This document shows, in pieces, positions 51,739 to 60,765 of a DNA stretch of 64,000 bases; positions within the stretch are counted from its first letter, which is position 1, and every line of letters begins with the position of its first letter. Below the pieces are notes generated by a model, which saw only the letters and a program-made list of their open reading frames with translations, had not been told where the DNA came from and did not search any database. The position numbers and the translations under genes are program-made. This stretch comes from Candidatus Saccharicenans subterraneus (GTDB lineage: Bacteria; Acidobacteriota; Aminicenantia; Aminicenantales; Saccharicenantaceae), in assembly GCA_003426165.1 (NCBI GenBank), contig QUAH01000001.1:124001-188000 (forward strand), given 5' to 3'.

Positions 51739-52423
51739 AAGCCTTTGGTTGATCGGTCTTATTACAGTTGCCATCCTGATCTCTGCGGGCTGTTCCTCAG
51801 CTCCCGAAAAAACCCTGCTGGATAAATATTTCCATGCCGTATCCATGAGGGATAATCAGACCATGGCGGCCATGGCCTGGAAGCCCCTGGAAATCGATTA
51901 TGCCAGCTTTACCATTCTCGAGGTTACCCCGGAAAAGATTGACCCGGTCAGTCTGCCCGCCCTGAACGAAAAAGAGGCCGAGGCCAAGAAAAAGGTTGAT
52001 GACCACATCGGACCCGTGGTGGATGCCAAGGATGCACTGGATGCGGCCAAGGACGAGCTGGACAATGCCCGGACTTCGGCGGCCAGGGCGGCCCTTAAGA
52101 AAAAGGTGGAACAGCTGCAGGCCAAGTATGATGAAGAATATAACGTTCACAAAGAACTGCAGAGACTGTACGGCGAAGCCAAGGATGCGGCGGCCAAGGA
52201 AGAGCAGATTACTCTGTTCTCTCTGGGCTTGAAAAGCCTGCCCGGGGTTCGGAGCCTGAACGGTGATGTTCATACCAAGCAGCTGGTCATCAGCGTTAAG
52301 AACAAAGCCGGTGCCGAGAGAAAGTACAAGGTAGAAATGAGAAAATATGTCCTCAAGGATGAAACCGGCAAAGTGGCTTACAACGGGCAGTGGAAGATTA
52401 TCGATTTCGTGCCGGTCAGCTAA
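51728..52423 (+). CDS. Lipoprotein with coiled coil
   Basis: A 231-residue protein with a lipoprotein signal (LISAGC lipobox, Cys about residue 22). A helical region at about residues 75-150 is rich in Ala, Lys and Asp, probably a coiled coil. The C-terminal GQWKIIDFVPVS segment resembles DUF4878/NTF2-like endings. It overlaps gatA by 11 bases. The function is unknown; an envelope location is likely. Confidence 0.65.
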   Translation: MKIKSLWLIGLITVAILISAGCSSAPEKTLLDKYFHAVSMRDNQTMAAMAWKPLEIDYASFTILEVTPEKIDPVSLPALNEKEAEAKKKVDDHIGPVVDAKDALDAAKDELDNARTSAARAALKKKVEQLQAKYDEEYNVHKELQRLYGEAKDAAAKEEQITLFSLGLKSLPGVRSLNGDVHTKQLVISVKNKAGAERKYKVEMRKYVLKDETGKVAYNGQWKIIDFVPVS

Positions 52424-52466
52424 AAAATTTCTGGTTAACCGGTCTTAAAATCGTAATCTGGCCTTA

Positions 52467-52494
52467 TTGACTTTTTGCAATTTTCAGCTATAAA
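52467..52494 (+). promoter_or_regulatory. Promoter of the tRNA-Lys/tRNA-Glu pair
   Basis: TTGACT (52467-52472), a 16-base spacer and TATAAA (52489-52494), 25 bases before tRNA-Lys. Confidence 0.6.
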
Positions 52495-52519
52495 TAATCT
52501 TTCTTGCGGTCTGGAAAAG

Positions 52520-52591
52520 GGGCCGTTAGCTCAGAGGGAGAGCACCGGCCTTTTAAGCCGGGTGTCGCTGGTTCGAGTCCAGCACGGCTCA
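52520..52591 (+). tRNA. tRNA-Lys(TTT)
   Basis: A complete cloverleaf: acceptor GGGCCGT/ACGGCTC, anticodon stem CCGGC/GCCGG with loop CTTTTAA (anticodon TTT), and T arm GCTGG-TTCGAGT-CCAGC. CCA is not encoded. It is separated from tRNA-Glu by 5 bases. Confidence 0.95.
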
Positions 52592-52596
52592 TTTGC

Positions 52597-52671
52597 GCCC
52601 CTGTCGTCTAGCCCGGCCTAGGACATCGCCCTTTCAAGGCGGCAACACGGGTTCGAATCCCGTCGGGGGCG
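52597..52671 (+). tRNA. tRNA-Glu(TTC)
   Basis: A complete cloverleaf: acceptor GCCCCTG/CGGGGGC, the GTCGTCTAG D-arm start typical of tRNA-Glu, anticodon loop CTTTCAA (anticodon TTC), and T arm ACGGG-TTCGAAT-CCCGT. CCA is not encoded. A run of T follows the gene. Confidence 0.94.
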
Positions 52672-52740
52672 CTTTTTCATTTTAAAAAAAGAAAAAGAAC
52701 AGGGCCGGGTTATAATCGCAAGACTTGGTGTGGGGTTGGC

Positions 52741-54087
52741 TCAATCCAGGGAGAAGGCCTTTTCGGTGATCAGCCGGAGGCAGGCGTCCACCTCTGAGGT
52801 CCCGTACAGCACACCCCGGTTTTGTTTGATTTCTTCCAGGGCCCGGTCAATTCCGAAGGCCGGGCGGTAGGGGCGGTGCGAGGACATCGCTTCCACCACG
52901 TCGGCCACGGCCAGGATACGGGCCTCGGGCAGAATCTCTCCTTCTTTCAGCCCTTTGGGATAGCCAGAGCCGTTTATCCGCTCGTGATGTTGTAGGACAA
53001 TCTGGGCTATGGGCCAGGGGAATTCAATGTTTTTGAGGATTTCATAACCGGCCTGGGGATGGGTCTTGATGATTGTGTATTCCAGCTCGGTCAGCTTGGT
53101 CGGTTTGCTAAGAATTTCAGACGGCACGTAGATCTTGCCGATGTCGTGAATTTCGGCGGCCAGCTTCAACCCTTCCACTCCGGCTTCGGGAAGGCCCAGT
53201 TCCCGGCCGATGGCTTCGGCCAGCTTGGCCACCCGCCGCTGGTGACCGGCGGTGTAAGGGTCTCGCATTTCGATCGTGGTTGAAATTGCCTGAACGGTCC
53301 CCTGCAGGGCTCTCTGCAACCTGGCCCAGCTGTCCTGGAGTTCCCGTTCGACCTTTTTGCGAGAGGTGATGTCGCGGAAAACAATGACCTTCCCCGGACC
53401 GAGGCCGCGGTCGGGTGGCATTGGAGCCGAAGTCTGCTCGATCGGAATTTCCAGGCCATTCCTGGAGACCAGGACCGCTTCCTGGGGGGAAAAGGCCTCG
53501 GCATCGGGGGCCGGGAGGGACTGGTTTTTCAGGCAGAAGACCTGTTCGAATGGCTGGCCGAGAGCTTCCTTTTCTGCCCAGCCGGTTATTTTCTGGGCCA
53601 CCGGGTTTATGAACGATATCAGGCCCTCGGCATTAAGGACTATTATCCCGTCTCCGATGCTCCTGAGGATGGTGGAAAGCCATTGCTCTTTTTCTCTCAG
53701 CAGAAGCTGCATCCTGGCCTTGTAAAGGGCAGTTTCTATGGTCAGCTCCAGTTCCCGCTCTTCAAAGGGTTTGATCAGGTAGCCGAAGGGCTCGGTCAGC
53801 TTGGCCCGCTCGAAGGTCAGGTCATCGGCGAAGGAAGTGATGTAAACCACCGGTATGCCGTATTCTTCCCAGATAACGGCGGCCACCGAAATCCCGTCCA
53901 GGTTACCCTTGAGAACGATATCCATCAGGACCAGGTCCGGCTTTCTCCGGTTTATGCTGCCGATGACTTCTTCCCCGGTCTGAACCACGCCGGTGACCTC
54001 GTAGCCGAGCAGCCTGACCATGTTCTGGAGGTCTCGAGCCACCAGGTTTTCATCCTCGACGATCAGTATCCTCGCCTTGCTCATCAT
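52741..54087 (-). CDS. Response regulator: receiver-PAS-HD-GYP c-di-GMP phosphodiesterase
   Basis: A 448-residue protein: receiver (residues 5-120, phospho-Asp in VLMDIVLKG), PAS (about 135-250) and HD-GYP (about 265-448). HD residues are in HDIGKIYVPSEIL and HHERINGSGYP. The domain hydrolyses cyclic di-GMP. The receiver and PAS are closely similar to the GGDEF protein at 56104-57381, so the two arose by duplication with different output domains. Confidence 0.92.
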   Translation of the reverse strand: MMSKARILIVEDENLVARDLQNMVRLLGYEVTGVVQTGEEVIGSINRRKPDLVLMDIVLKGNLDGISVAAVIWEEYGIPVVYITSFADDLTFERAKLTEPFGYLIKPFEERELELTIETALYKARMQLLLREKEQWLSTILRSIGDGIIVLNAEGLISFINPVAQKITGWAEKEALGQPFEQVFCLKNQSLPAPDAEAFSPQEAVLVSRNGLEIPIEQTSAPMPPDRGLGPGKVIVFRDITSRKKVERELQDSWARLQRALQGTVQAISTTIEMRDPYTAGHQRRVAKLAEAIGRELGLPEAGVEGLKLAAEIHDIGKIYVPSEILSKPTKLTELEYTIIKTHPQAGYEILKNIEFPWPIAQIVLQHHERINGSGYPKGLKEGEILPEARILAVADVVEAMSSHRPYRPAFGIDRALEEIKQNRGVLYGTSEVDACLRLITEKAFSLD

Positions 54088-54135
54088 TGCCTCTAATCGA
54101 CAACATTCTATATGGATGTTTGAGCAGGTGCAACC

Positions 54136-55992
54136 TTAATACTTTTTGGTGGATTCTTCAACCCGGAGCTGGTTGGGGCGGGGGAAGGATACCGTGGCCA
54201 GCGTGCCTCCGCCGGCCGGGCTGGTTATATAAAACTCTCCACCCAGCTGGGCCGACAGCAGCTTGACGATTTCCAGGCCGAAGCGACTCTGGGCCGAAGG
54301 TTCGTATCCCCGGCCGTCGTCCCTGACCTCGAGCCTCAGGCGTTCTCCATCGGGCAGCAAGGATACCTCCAGCGAACCGCCCTGCCCTGGGCTGAAGGCG
54401 TGCTGCAGGCTGTTGGAAACGAGTTCGGTCAGGATGAGGCCAAGCGGGATGGCCAGATCCACGGTCAGGGCCGGGGCTTCGACCCGCACCGAGTAGGCAA
54501 CGCCCTCGCTGTTAGGGATATGGACCTGGAACAGGTGCACCAGCAATTTCTCGGCGTAATCGCCAAAATCGATCGAGGCCAGGTCCTTTTCCCGGTAGAG
54601 CTTGTCGTGAACCAGGGCCATGGAATAAATTCGGTTCTGGCATTCCTTGAGGGCGCTGCGGGCTTCGGGGTCCTTCAGATACCCTGACTGCAGGTTGAGC
54701 AGGGAAGAAATGATCTGCATGTTATTCTTGACCCGGTGATGCACCTCTTTCAAAAGAATTTCCTTTTCCTTCAGCGAGGCCAGCATGGCATCCTCGGCTT
54801 TTTTCCTTTCGGTTATGTCCCTGACATATTCTATGACGCCTTTTAACCGGCCGGTGCGATGGTCGATCAGGGGGAAGGAAAAGAGCTCCAGCCAGCCGGT
54901 GATTTTTCCCCCGGGGCCGGTCCTGGGAACTATTTCACAGGCCGGTTGCAGGGTCCTCAGGGTCTCGAGGCTGGGGCAGGGCTCGCAGAAGTTGTTTTTC
55001 CCGTGATAGGCCAGATGGCATTTTTTACCCACCAGGGGCAGGGCGTGGGCGTACCATTTTTCCATCACCGGGTTTACCCGGACGATGTTCATCTCCAGGT
55101 CAAGGATGGAAATTCCGTCCTGGATGGAAGCAAAGGAATCGGTCAGCAGGCGTTCGGTTTCTTTCCTCAGCTCTTCGGCCAGGTTCTTTTTTATCACCAG
55201 GGCGGCCTGGTTGGCCACGAACGATAACACCTGGAGGTGTTCTTCGGAGTAGCGGAGACCCTCGGTGTAACTCTGAACCACCATCACCCCGAAGACCTCG
55301 TCATGGACCCTGAGCGGGACGCCCAGCCAGTCAACGGAAGGTGCTCCGATGGACTCCACCTGGCCCTCGCTTTCCAGCTTGGCGAAGACCTCCGGCGAGG
55401 CCAGGAGAGGCTGGCCTGTCCTCAGGACATATTCGGTCAGTCCCCGCCCGGCCGGCTTGGGCGGTGGCGGCGGGTCAAACTCGTCGACAAAGTAAGGGAA
55501 GGATACCAGCCCGGATTCTTTATCATAAAGGGCGATGTAAAAATTCTCGGCCGGCATCAGGTTCCTGATGGTCAGGTGAATGGCCCGGAGCAGTTCCACC
55601 AGGTTGTCTTTTTCCACGCTCAACCGGGCGATCTCATACAGCGCTTCCTGCACGGTGATGGTGTCAGGTCCGGTTTCCAGCGGGAGCAACATTCCCTGGA
55701 TAAGCCTTTTTCCGGTCCCCTCCACGGGGATTTCCTGCCTGAAGTCTTCAACTTTCAGGTATTCCGAGTCGGCAATTCTTATCCTGTAAGTTACCCGGCC
55801 GGTCTGCTCCCCTGATTTTTTCCTGGCCGCGATCTCGGCGTCCTTGCGGTCATCGGGGTGAATGAGTTCCAGCCATTTCCGGTATTCCAGCCAGGTGTAG
55901 CCCGGGCCCGGCAGGTGCAGGAGTTCAGCCAGGTCGGCCGAAAGCCAGATTTTTTTAAAGGAAGGGCTCAGGAAATATGAATAGATTTTCAT
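54136..55992 (-). CDS. Sensor histidine kinase, HisKA_2 type, with GAF and PAS
   Basis: About 618 residues with no transmembrane helix, so probably cytoplasmic: an N-terminal PAS-like region, GAF (about 130-270), PAS (about 285-395, with three Cys in CHLAYHGKNNFCEPC), a HisKA_2 phosphoacceptor (LKEVHHRVKNNMQIISSLLNL) and HATPase (ELVSNSLQHAF, DDGRGYEP). The ATG at 55992 is preferred; a TTG 8 codons upstream is possible. It lies between two response regulators it probably phosphorylates. Confidence 0.9.
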   Translation of the reverse strand: MKIYSYFLSPSFKKIWLSADLAELLHLPGPGYTWLEYRKWLELIHPDDRKDAEIAARKKSGEQTGRVTYRIRIADSEYLKVEDFRQEIPVEGTGKRLIQGMLLPLETGPDTITVQEALYEIARLSVEKDNLVELLRAIHLTIRNLMPAENFYIALYDKESGLVSFPYFVDEFDPPPPPKPAGRGLTEYVLRTGQPLLASPEVFAKLESEGQVESIGAPSVDWLGVPLRVHDEVFGVMVVQSYTEGLRYSEEHLQVLSFVANQAALVIKKNLAEELRKETERLLTDSFASIQDGISILDLEMNIVRVNPVMEKWYAHALPLVGKKCHLAYHGKNNFCEPCPSLETLRTLQPACEIVPRTGPGGKITGWLELFSFPLIDHRTGRLKGVIEYVRDITERKKAEDAMLASLKEKEILLKEVHHRVKNNMQIISSLLNLQSGYLKDPEARSALKECQNRIYSMALVHDKLYREKDLASIDFGDYAEKLLVHLFQVHIPNSEGVAYSVRVEAPALTVDLAIPLGLILTELVSNSLQHAFSPGQGGSLEVSLLPDGERLRLEVRDDGRGYEPSAQSRFGLEIVKLLSAQLGGEFYITSPAGGGTLATVSFPRPNQLRVEESTKKY

Positions 55993-56103
55993 ATTTCGGT
56001 TGGCGGGTGAAACCAACTTTCTTTCTTACTCCATCCAGGCTTTTCAATATTTTACATAAAACCCCTGCGGTCAACAAATTTTTTTATCGGGGCGGGTCGT
56101 TTC

Positions 56104-57381
56104 TTAAAATTTTTCGGAATAAAGCTGAACCCGGTTCCGGCCGGCGTCCTTGGCCGCGTACAGGGCCAGGTCGGCCCGCTTCAGAAGCTCTTCCGGCTCC
56201 TGGCCATGGTCTGGGAAGAGGGCCAGGCCCAGGCTGGCCGTGACCACCAGTTTTCTGTTATCGACCGTCATGGGCAGGTTGAAGGCCTGGACAATTCTTT
56301 CCGCTATCTGGAGGCCGCTGGTCCCGGTGTGCAGTTCTCCCAGCAGGATGGTGAATTCATCCCCGCCGAACCGGGCCACGGTATCAGTCTTTCTGGTGAG
56401 CTGCTTTAGTATTTTCCCGGCCTCAATGAGCACCAGGTCGCCAAAGGAATGACCGTAGGTATCGTTGATGACCTTGAAAAAATCCAGGTCCAGCATTATT
56501 ACTCCGAGTTTCAGGTTTCGCCGCCTGGCCTGCTCCAGGCCGATTCTCAAGCGGTCGTTGAACAGCAGGCGGTTGGGCAGGTCGGTCAGGGCATCGTGGA
56601 TGGCCAGGTAGTTTAAGCGCTCTTCCTGGAGCTTTCTCTGGGTTATATCCCGGAAGACCAGCACCGAGCCCACCACCGTTCCGGCCTCGTCCCGTATCAA
56701 AGAGCCACGGAGTTCAACCGGCAGCCGGTCTTCTCCTGTGACCAGGTAAAAATCCTCGTCGGCCACCAGGCCCGAGGCCAGCCGGTCCAGATTCAGGCCC
56801 CAGGGCTTGCCGCCCGGGCCTTCCTGGATCAGGAATATATTTTCCAGCGGCTGGCCGACCGCCTGCTCAGAAGTTTTTCCCAGGAGCTGTTCGGCCACTG
56901 GGTTGATGAAATTTATGATTCCTTCCCGGTCGGTGGAAATCAGCCCGTCGGTTATGCTGGAGAGTATAGCCTTCAGCCAGCGCCTCTTTTCCTTGTTTTC
57001 GGTGTCAACCTGGTGTTTGTAAAAGGCCAGCTCGATGGCCACCAGCAGTTCTTTTTCGTCGAAGGGTTTGATCAGGTAGCCAAAGGGCTCGGCCAGGGTG
57101 GCTTTGACCAGGGTGTCCTCGTCGGTGAAGGCTGTCAGGTAGACTATCGGGATGGAATAAAGTTTCCAGATCCTGGTGGCGGCCTCGATCCCGTCGAGCT
57201 GTCCCTTCAACCTGATGTCCATCAGAACCAGGTCCGGGGCTTGCTCGGCGGCGACCCGGAGGGCCTGCTCGCCGCTTTCCACCACTCCGGCTACCTGGTA
57301 GCCCAGGTTTTTCACCATCTGTTCAATGTGGCGGGCTATAAGCAGCTCGTCTTCGACCAGCAGGATCCTTTTGCCTTTCAT
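56104..57381 (-). CDS. Response regulator: receiver-PAS-GGDEF diguanylate cyclase
   Basis: A 425-residue protein: receiver (residues 5-120, MDIRLKG), PAS (about 135-255) and GGDEF domain (about 265-425) with an intact FGGDEF active-site loop, hence likely active. It makes cyclic di-GMP. No RxxD inhibitory site is evident just upstream. Same input architecture as the HD-GYP regulator at 52741-54087. Confidence 0.93.
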   Translation of the reverse strand: MKGKRILLVEDELLIARHIEQMVKNLGYQVAGVVESGEQALRVAAEQAPDLVLMDIRLKGQLDGIEAATRIWKLYSIPIVYLTAFTDEDTLVKATLAEPFGYLIKPFDEKELLVAIELAFYKHQVDTENKEKRRWLKAILSSITDGLISTDREGIINFINPVAEQLLGKTSEQAVGQPLENIFLIQEGPGGKPWGLNLDRLASGLVADEDFYLVTGEDRLPVELRGSLIRDEAGTVVGSVLVFRDITQRKLQEERLNYLAIHDALTDLPNRLLFNDRLRIGLEQARRRNLKLGVIMLDLDFFKVINDTYGHSFGDLVLIEAGKILKQLTRKTDTVARFGGDEFTILLGELHTGTSGLQIAERIVQAFNLPMTVDNRKLVVTASLGLALFPDHGQEPEELLKRADLALYAAKDAGRNRVQLYSEKF

Positions 57382-57418
57382 TCCCTTCCTTCAAGGCCGG
57401 TTTACCGGGGCAGGACAG

Positions 57419-57493
57419 TGGTGGGCGGTACTGGGTTCGAACCAGTGACCTCCGGTTTGTAAGACCGACACTCTGCCCCTGAGCTAACCGCCC
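57419..57493 (-). tRNA. tRNA-Val(TAC)
   Basis: Acceptor GGGCGGT/ACCGCCC, D arm TAGCTCAGGGGCAGAG, anticodon loop CTTACAA (anticodon TAC), and T arm CACTGG-TTCGAAC-CCAGT-like pairing. CCA is encoded (57421-57419). It is the second valine tRNA in the window. Confidence 0.94.
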
Positions 57494-57556
57494 TGAATTA
57501 CTAACCATTAACTTAAGAGAAAGCGGCTGGATTGTCAAGAATCAGGGCCGGGGCCG

Positions 57557-57670
57557 GGCCCACCCACTGCGGCCGTGAGGTTGGAGCCGGGCAGAAGAAG
57601 TCCGGAAATTATAATTTATAGCCCGGTTGCTGGCCCGCGGGAGAGATAACCGTAGCCGGGGCGGTGGGCC
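57557..57670. ncRNA. GC-rich structured intergenic segment, possible small RNA
   Basis: Between tRNA-Val and the rplU promoter. An 8-bp closing stem pairs 57557-57564 with 57663-57670. Inside it, 57587-57592 (CCGGGC) pairs with 57621-57626 (GCCCGG), and the 12-base palindrome AAATTATAATTT lies between. This nesting looks like a folded RNA, but no known class (SRP RNA, RNase P, tmRNA) is recognised and the strand is unknown. Confidence 0.25.
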
Positions 57671-57690
57671 TGCGGCGGGTCGGACCCAGG

Positions 57691-57719
57691 TTGACATAAA
57701 TAGCCATATATGTTAAATT
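57691..57719 (+). promoter_or_regulatory. Promoter of rplU-rpmA-obg
   Basis: TTGACA at 57691-57696, a 17-base spacer and TAAATT at 57714-57719. A leader of about 30 bases with GGAAGGTGA precedes the rplU ATG. Confidence 0.65.
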
Positions 57720-57757
57720 TAAGCTCCAATTTTTATCTCCCTGGAAGGTGAAATCCA

Positions 57758-58234
57758 ATGTTTGCGGTAATCAAGACAGGCGGAAAACAGTATCGGGTTA
57801 AAGAAGGCGATATCCTCTCCGTCGAGAAACTTGAGGCGGAAAAAGGGCAGGTCGTTCACTTTGACCAGGTTCTGCTGCTGGAAGACGGGCAGCAGGTCCA
57901 GGTCGGGACTCCATATCTGGAGAAGGCCAGGGTAGCGGCTGAAGTCCTGGAGGATTATAAAGACGAAAAAGTCATCGTTTTCAAGAAGAAAAGACGCAAG
58001 GGTTACCGTCGCAAAAAGGGACATCGCCAGCTGCTGACCAGGGTCAGAATTTCCGGAATTTATCCCGAAGGGCAGGCCATCGAGGGCGAGAAGCCAGCCG
58101 TTGAGCCCGCCCCCAAGAAGCCCAGGAAGAAAGAGACAACCACCAGGGCGGAAAAACCCGCTGCCGGCAAGGCGGCTCCCGCTGCCCGGAAAACAGCTAA
58201 GAAAGAAACAACCGGTAAGACCAAGGAGAAATGA
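57758..58234 (+). CDS. rplU: 50S ribosomal protein L21 with extended basic tail
   Basis: A 158-residue protein. Residues 1-100 are ordinary L21 ([33 protein letters not shown]). The remaining 58 residues, rich in Lys, Ala, Pro and Thr, resemble histone H1-like tails and are probably disordered. Ordinary L21 ends at about 103 residues. First gene of the rplU-rpmA-obg unit. Confidence 0.95.
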   Translation: MFAVIKTGGKQYRVKEGDILSVEKLEAEKGQVVHFDQVLLLEDGQQVQVGTPYLEKARVAAEVLEDYKDEKVIVFKKKRRKGYRRKKGHRQLLTRVRISGIYPEGQAIEGEKPAVEPAPKKPRKKETTTRAEKPAAGKAAPAARKTAKKETTGKTKEK

Positions 58235-58236
58235 CC

Positions 58237-58506
58237 ATGGCTCATAAAAGGTCAGGAGTAAACGGCAGAGATTCCAATCCCAAGCGTCTGGGTGTAAAAA
58301 GATTCGGAGGCCAGCTGGTCAAGGCCGGCTCCATCCTGGTCCGCCAGAGGGGTACCCCATTCCGTCCCGGTCTGAATGTCGGCCGGGGAAGTGATGACAC
58401 TCTGTTTGCCCTGGTCACCGGCGTGGTCAGGTTTGAAGATAAAGGAAGGATGGGCAAGTATGTCTCGGTAATTCCCCTCGAGGAGTCGACCGGGACAGCT
58501 TCCTGA
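58237..58506 (+). CDS. rpmA: 50S ribosomal protein L27
   Basis: An 89-residue L27 starting at the second of two in-frame ATGs (58237), which gives the conserved MAHK N-terminus near the peptidyl-transferase centre. No cleavable N-extension as in Firmicutes. The usual KKGGGSSRNGRDS reads [10 protein letters not shown], a 3-residue deletion in the N-terminal tail. It begins 2 bases after rplU. Confidence 0.93.
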   Translation: MAHKRSGVNGRDSNPKRLGVKRFGGQLVKAGSILVRQRGTPFRPGLNVGRGSDDTLFALVTGVVRFEDKGRMGKYVSVIPLEESTGTAS

Positions 58507-58610
58507 GATGGGACGCACCCCCGTTTTAGCCTTATTTGCGACTGCATTTTCTCGCCTAACCTCTGGGCACCAGCCCGGGTTGACCGGGTTCAAAAAAGAC
58601 AGGTGATAAA

Positions 58611-59645
58611 TTGTTCGTTGACCAGGTCCGGGTTATTCTGATTGCCGGCAAGGGGGGAGATGGCTGTGTCAGCTTCCGGCGGGAATACCGCGTTCCGAAG
58701 GGCGGACCGGACGGCGGCCGCGGTGGCGACGGGGGGAATATCTACCTGGTGAGCGACCCCAATCTCAACAGCCTGTCCTATTTCAGGTATCACCCCATCA
58801 ACAAGGCCAAGAAGGGAGCTCCGGGACAGGGTTCAAACAAGCAAGGGAAAAGAGGGCGGGACCTGTACCTGAAGGTTCCGGTGGGAACCATGGTCAGGGA
58901 TGCGGCCACCGGGCAGGTTCTGCACGACTTTCTGAAGCCAGGAGAAGTTTACCTGGCGGCCAGGGGAGGCCGCGGCGGCCGGGGGAACGCTTCTTTTGCC
59001 ACTCCCACCCATCAGGTTCCCCGGGAATTTGAGAAGGGCCGGCCGGGTGAGGAAAAAGAACTGATCCTGGAGTTAAAATTGATCGCCGATGTGGGGCTGG
59101 TTGGGTTTCCCAACACCGGTAAGTCCACCCTGATCTCAAAAATCTCCGCGGCCCGGCCGGAAATTGCCGATTATCCCTTTACCACCCTGACCCCGAACCT
59201 GGGGGTGGTTGACCTGGATGAGGAGAGAAGTTTCGTGGTGGCTGATATCCCCGGGCTGATAGAAGGAGCCCACCTGGGCCACGGGCTGGGAATTCAGTTC
59301 CTCAGGCACATAGAAAGGACCAGGATTTTGGTACACCTCATCGATGTTTCCCCCCTGAGCGGCCGTGACCCGGTCAAAGATTACCGGGTCATTCAGGCCG
59401 AGCTCAAAGCCTTTAACCCGGAACTGGTCTCGAGGAAACAGGTGATAGTGGCCAACAAAATTGACCTTCTGGGTGAAGACAGGAAAAGGTTGCTGGCGAC
59501 CAAGAGGCTGGCGGCCAGGGAGAAAAAACCGTTTCTGGCCATTTCTGCCCTGACCGGCGAGGGCCTGAAGGAGCTGGTCAGCCTGCTGGCCAAACTTCTG
59601 GCCGAGATGAAGAACGGGTCCGGCCAGGGAGGGGCGGTTGAATAA
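58611..59645 (+). CDS. obg: Obg/CgtA GTPase (TTG start)
   Basis: A 344-residue ribosome-assembly GTPase. The N-terminal glycine-rich Obg fold starts FVDQVRVILIAGKGGDGC. The G domain has FPNTGKSTLI, ADIPGLIEGA, NKIDLL and ISALTGEG. No long C-terminal OCT domain. TTG at 58611 gives the family's exact N-terminus and has AGGTGATAAA upstream. Confidence 0.95.
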   Translation: MFVDQVRVILIAGKGGDGCVSFRREYRVPKGGPDGGRGGDGGNIYLVSDPNLNSLSYFRYHPINKAKKGAPGQGSNKQGKRGRDLYLKVPVGTMVRDAATGQVLHDFLKPGEVYLAARGGRGGRGNASFATPTHQVPREFEKGRPGEEKELILELKLIADVGLVGFPNTGKSTLISKISAARPEIADYPFTTLTPNLGVVDLDEERSFVVADIPGLIEGAHLGHGLGIQFLRHIERTRILVHLIDVSPLSGRDPVKDYRVIQAELKAFNPELVSRKQVIVANKIDLLGEDRKRLLATKRLAAREKKPFLAISALTGEGLKELVSLLAKLLAEMKNGSGQGGAVE

Positions 59646-59670
59646 GGTGAAAAAAGAAAAGGAACCGGCC

Positions 59671-60321
59671 ATGAGTCTGACCGGCCTGTTCGGGGGAACC
59701 TTCAACCCGATCCACCTCGGGCACCTCAAGGTGGCCGAAGAGGTCATTGGCCGCTTTCCGCTGGACAGGATTTTGTTCGTTCCGTCATACATTCCTCCGC
59801 ATAAGAGCTCGGTGGAGGTGGTCCCGGTCAGGCACCGCCTGAAGATGGTGGCCATCGCCTGCCAGGGCCATCCGGCTTTCCTGGTTTCCGATGTGGAGGC
59901 CCGCCGTCCCGGCCCCTCGTATTCCATAGTTACCCTGAGAAGATTGAGGCAGGACCGGCCGGGGGACCAATTTTTCTTCATCGTCGGGACCGACGCTTTC
60001 CTGGAGATTGAAACCTGGAAGGATTATGACCGGTTGCTCAGGGAATGTTCTTTCATAGTTGTCAGCCGGCCTGGATTCGGGATAAAATCACTGGAGAAGG
60101 TGATAGAAAGAATAAAGCCGGCCGAGGTTCTGCTATTAGGCAACCGGACTGTATTCAAGTCCACTAACCTGAAGCCGGGCAACCTTTACCTGCTTGAAGC
60201 CCGGACGCCCGATGTTTCCTCGTCAGAGATAAGGAAGAGGCTGCGGGCCGGGCAACCCATAACCGGCCTGGTGCCGCCGGGCGTGGAACAGTACATCGAA
60301 AAGCATAAACTATATCGCTGA
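59671..60321 (+). CDS. nadD: Nicotinate-nucleotide adenylyltransferase
   Basis: A 216-residue NadD joining nicotinate mononucleotide and ATP to make deamido-NAD. The adenylyltransferase motif is GGTFNPIHLGHL and the ISSTEIR-type motif reads VSSSEIRKRL. The ATG at 59671 is preceded by AAAAGGAA. Earlier non-ATG starts (59638, 59647) overlap or abut the obg stop and are less likely. It is functionally linked to nadK and nadE in this window. Confidence 0.93.
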   Translation: MSLTGLFGGTFNPIHLGHLKVAEEVIGRFPLDRILFVPSYIPPHKSSVEVVPVRHRLKMVAIACQGHPAFLVSDVEARRPGPSYSIVTLRRLRQDRPGDQFFFIVGTDAFLEIETWKDYDRLLRECSFIVVSRPGFGIKSLEKVIERIKPAEVLLLGNRTVFKSTNLKPGNLYLLEARTPDVSSSEIRKRLRAGQPITGLVPPGVEQYIEKHKLYR

Positions 60322-60328
60322 GGAGAAA

Positions 60329-60706
60329 ATGGCCGAAAACCAAGAGAAACTGAAAAAATTCACCAAGAGAAGCCTGCCCAGGGAAGTCAGGCTGTCGGTC
60401 AGGGCCGCCCTGGCCAAAAAGGCCGAAGGCCTGTGCGTCCTGGACCTTAGAGAACTGGCCAGCTTCACCGATTTTTTCATCATCATGCACGGGAACTCTT
60501 CCCGGCAGAATGCCGCCATTTATGAAAGCATCGAGAAAGAACTGGCCGATGAAAAAATAAAGCCGTTTGGCATCGAGGGCCTGGAAACGGCCGAATGGAT
60601 ACTCCTGGATTACGGCAGCTTCGTGGTTCACATTTTCTCCCGGAGGGCCCGGGATTTTTATGCCCTGGAGAAACTCTGGGCTGATGCCCCCAGGCTGGAT
60701 TACTGA
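60329..60706 (+). CDS. rsfS: Ribosomal silencing factor RsfS
   Basis: A 125-residue RsfS (iojap family) that binds L14 and blocks 30S-50S joining. The FTDFFIIMHGNSSRQNAAI and YGSFVVHIFS segments are typical. It follows nadD after 7 bases, the common nadD-rsfS-rlmH order. Confidence 0.93.
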   Translation: MAENQEKLKKFTKRSLPREVRLSVRAALAKKAEGLCVLDLRELASFTDFFIIMHGNSSRQNAAIYESIEKELADEKIKPFGIEGLETAEWILLDYGSFVVHIFSRRARDFYALEKLWADAPRLDY

Positions 60707-60734
60707 GGCCCCGAAAAAATCCTGCAAAAACATC

Positions 60735-60765
60735 TTGACTTTTTTGTCGTAATCTATTTAATTAA
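60735..60765 (+). promoter_or_regulatory. Promoter very close to the rlmH start
   Basis: TTGACT at 60735-60740 and TTTAAT at 60757-60762 (16-base spacer) stand directly before the ATG at 60766. There is no Shine-Dalgarno, so the transcript is leaderless or nearly so. Confidence 0.5.

Noticed and set aside
60707-60734. Terminator after rsfS
   Set aside because: T and A runs are present, but no stem of useful length precedes them.
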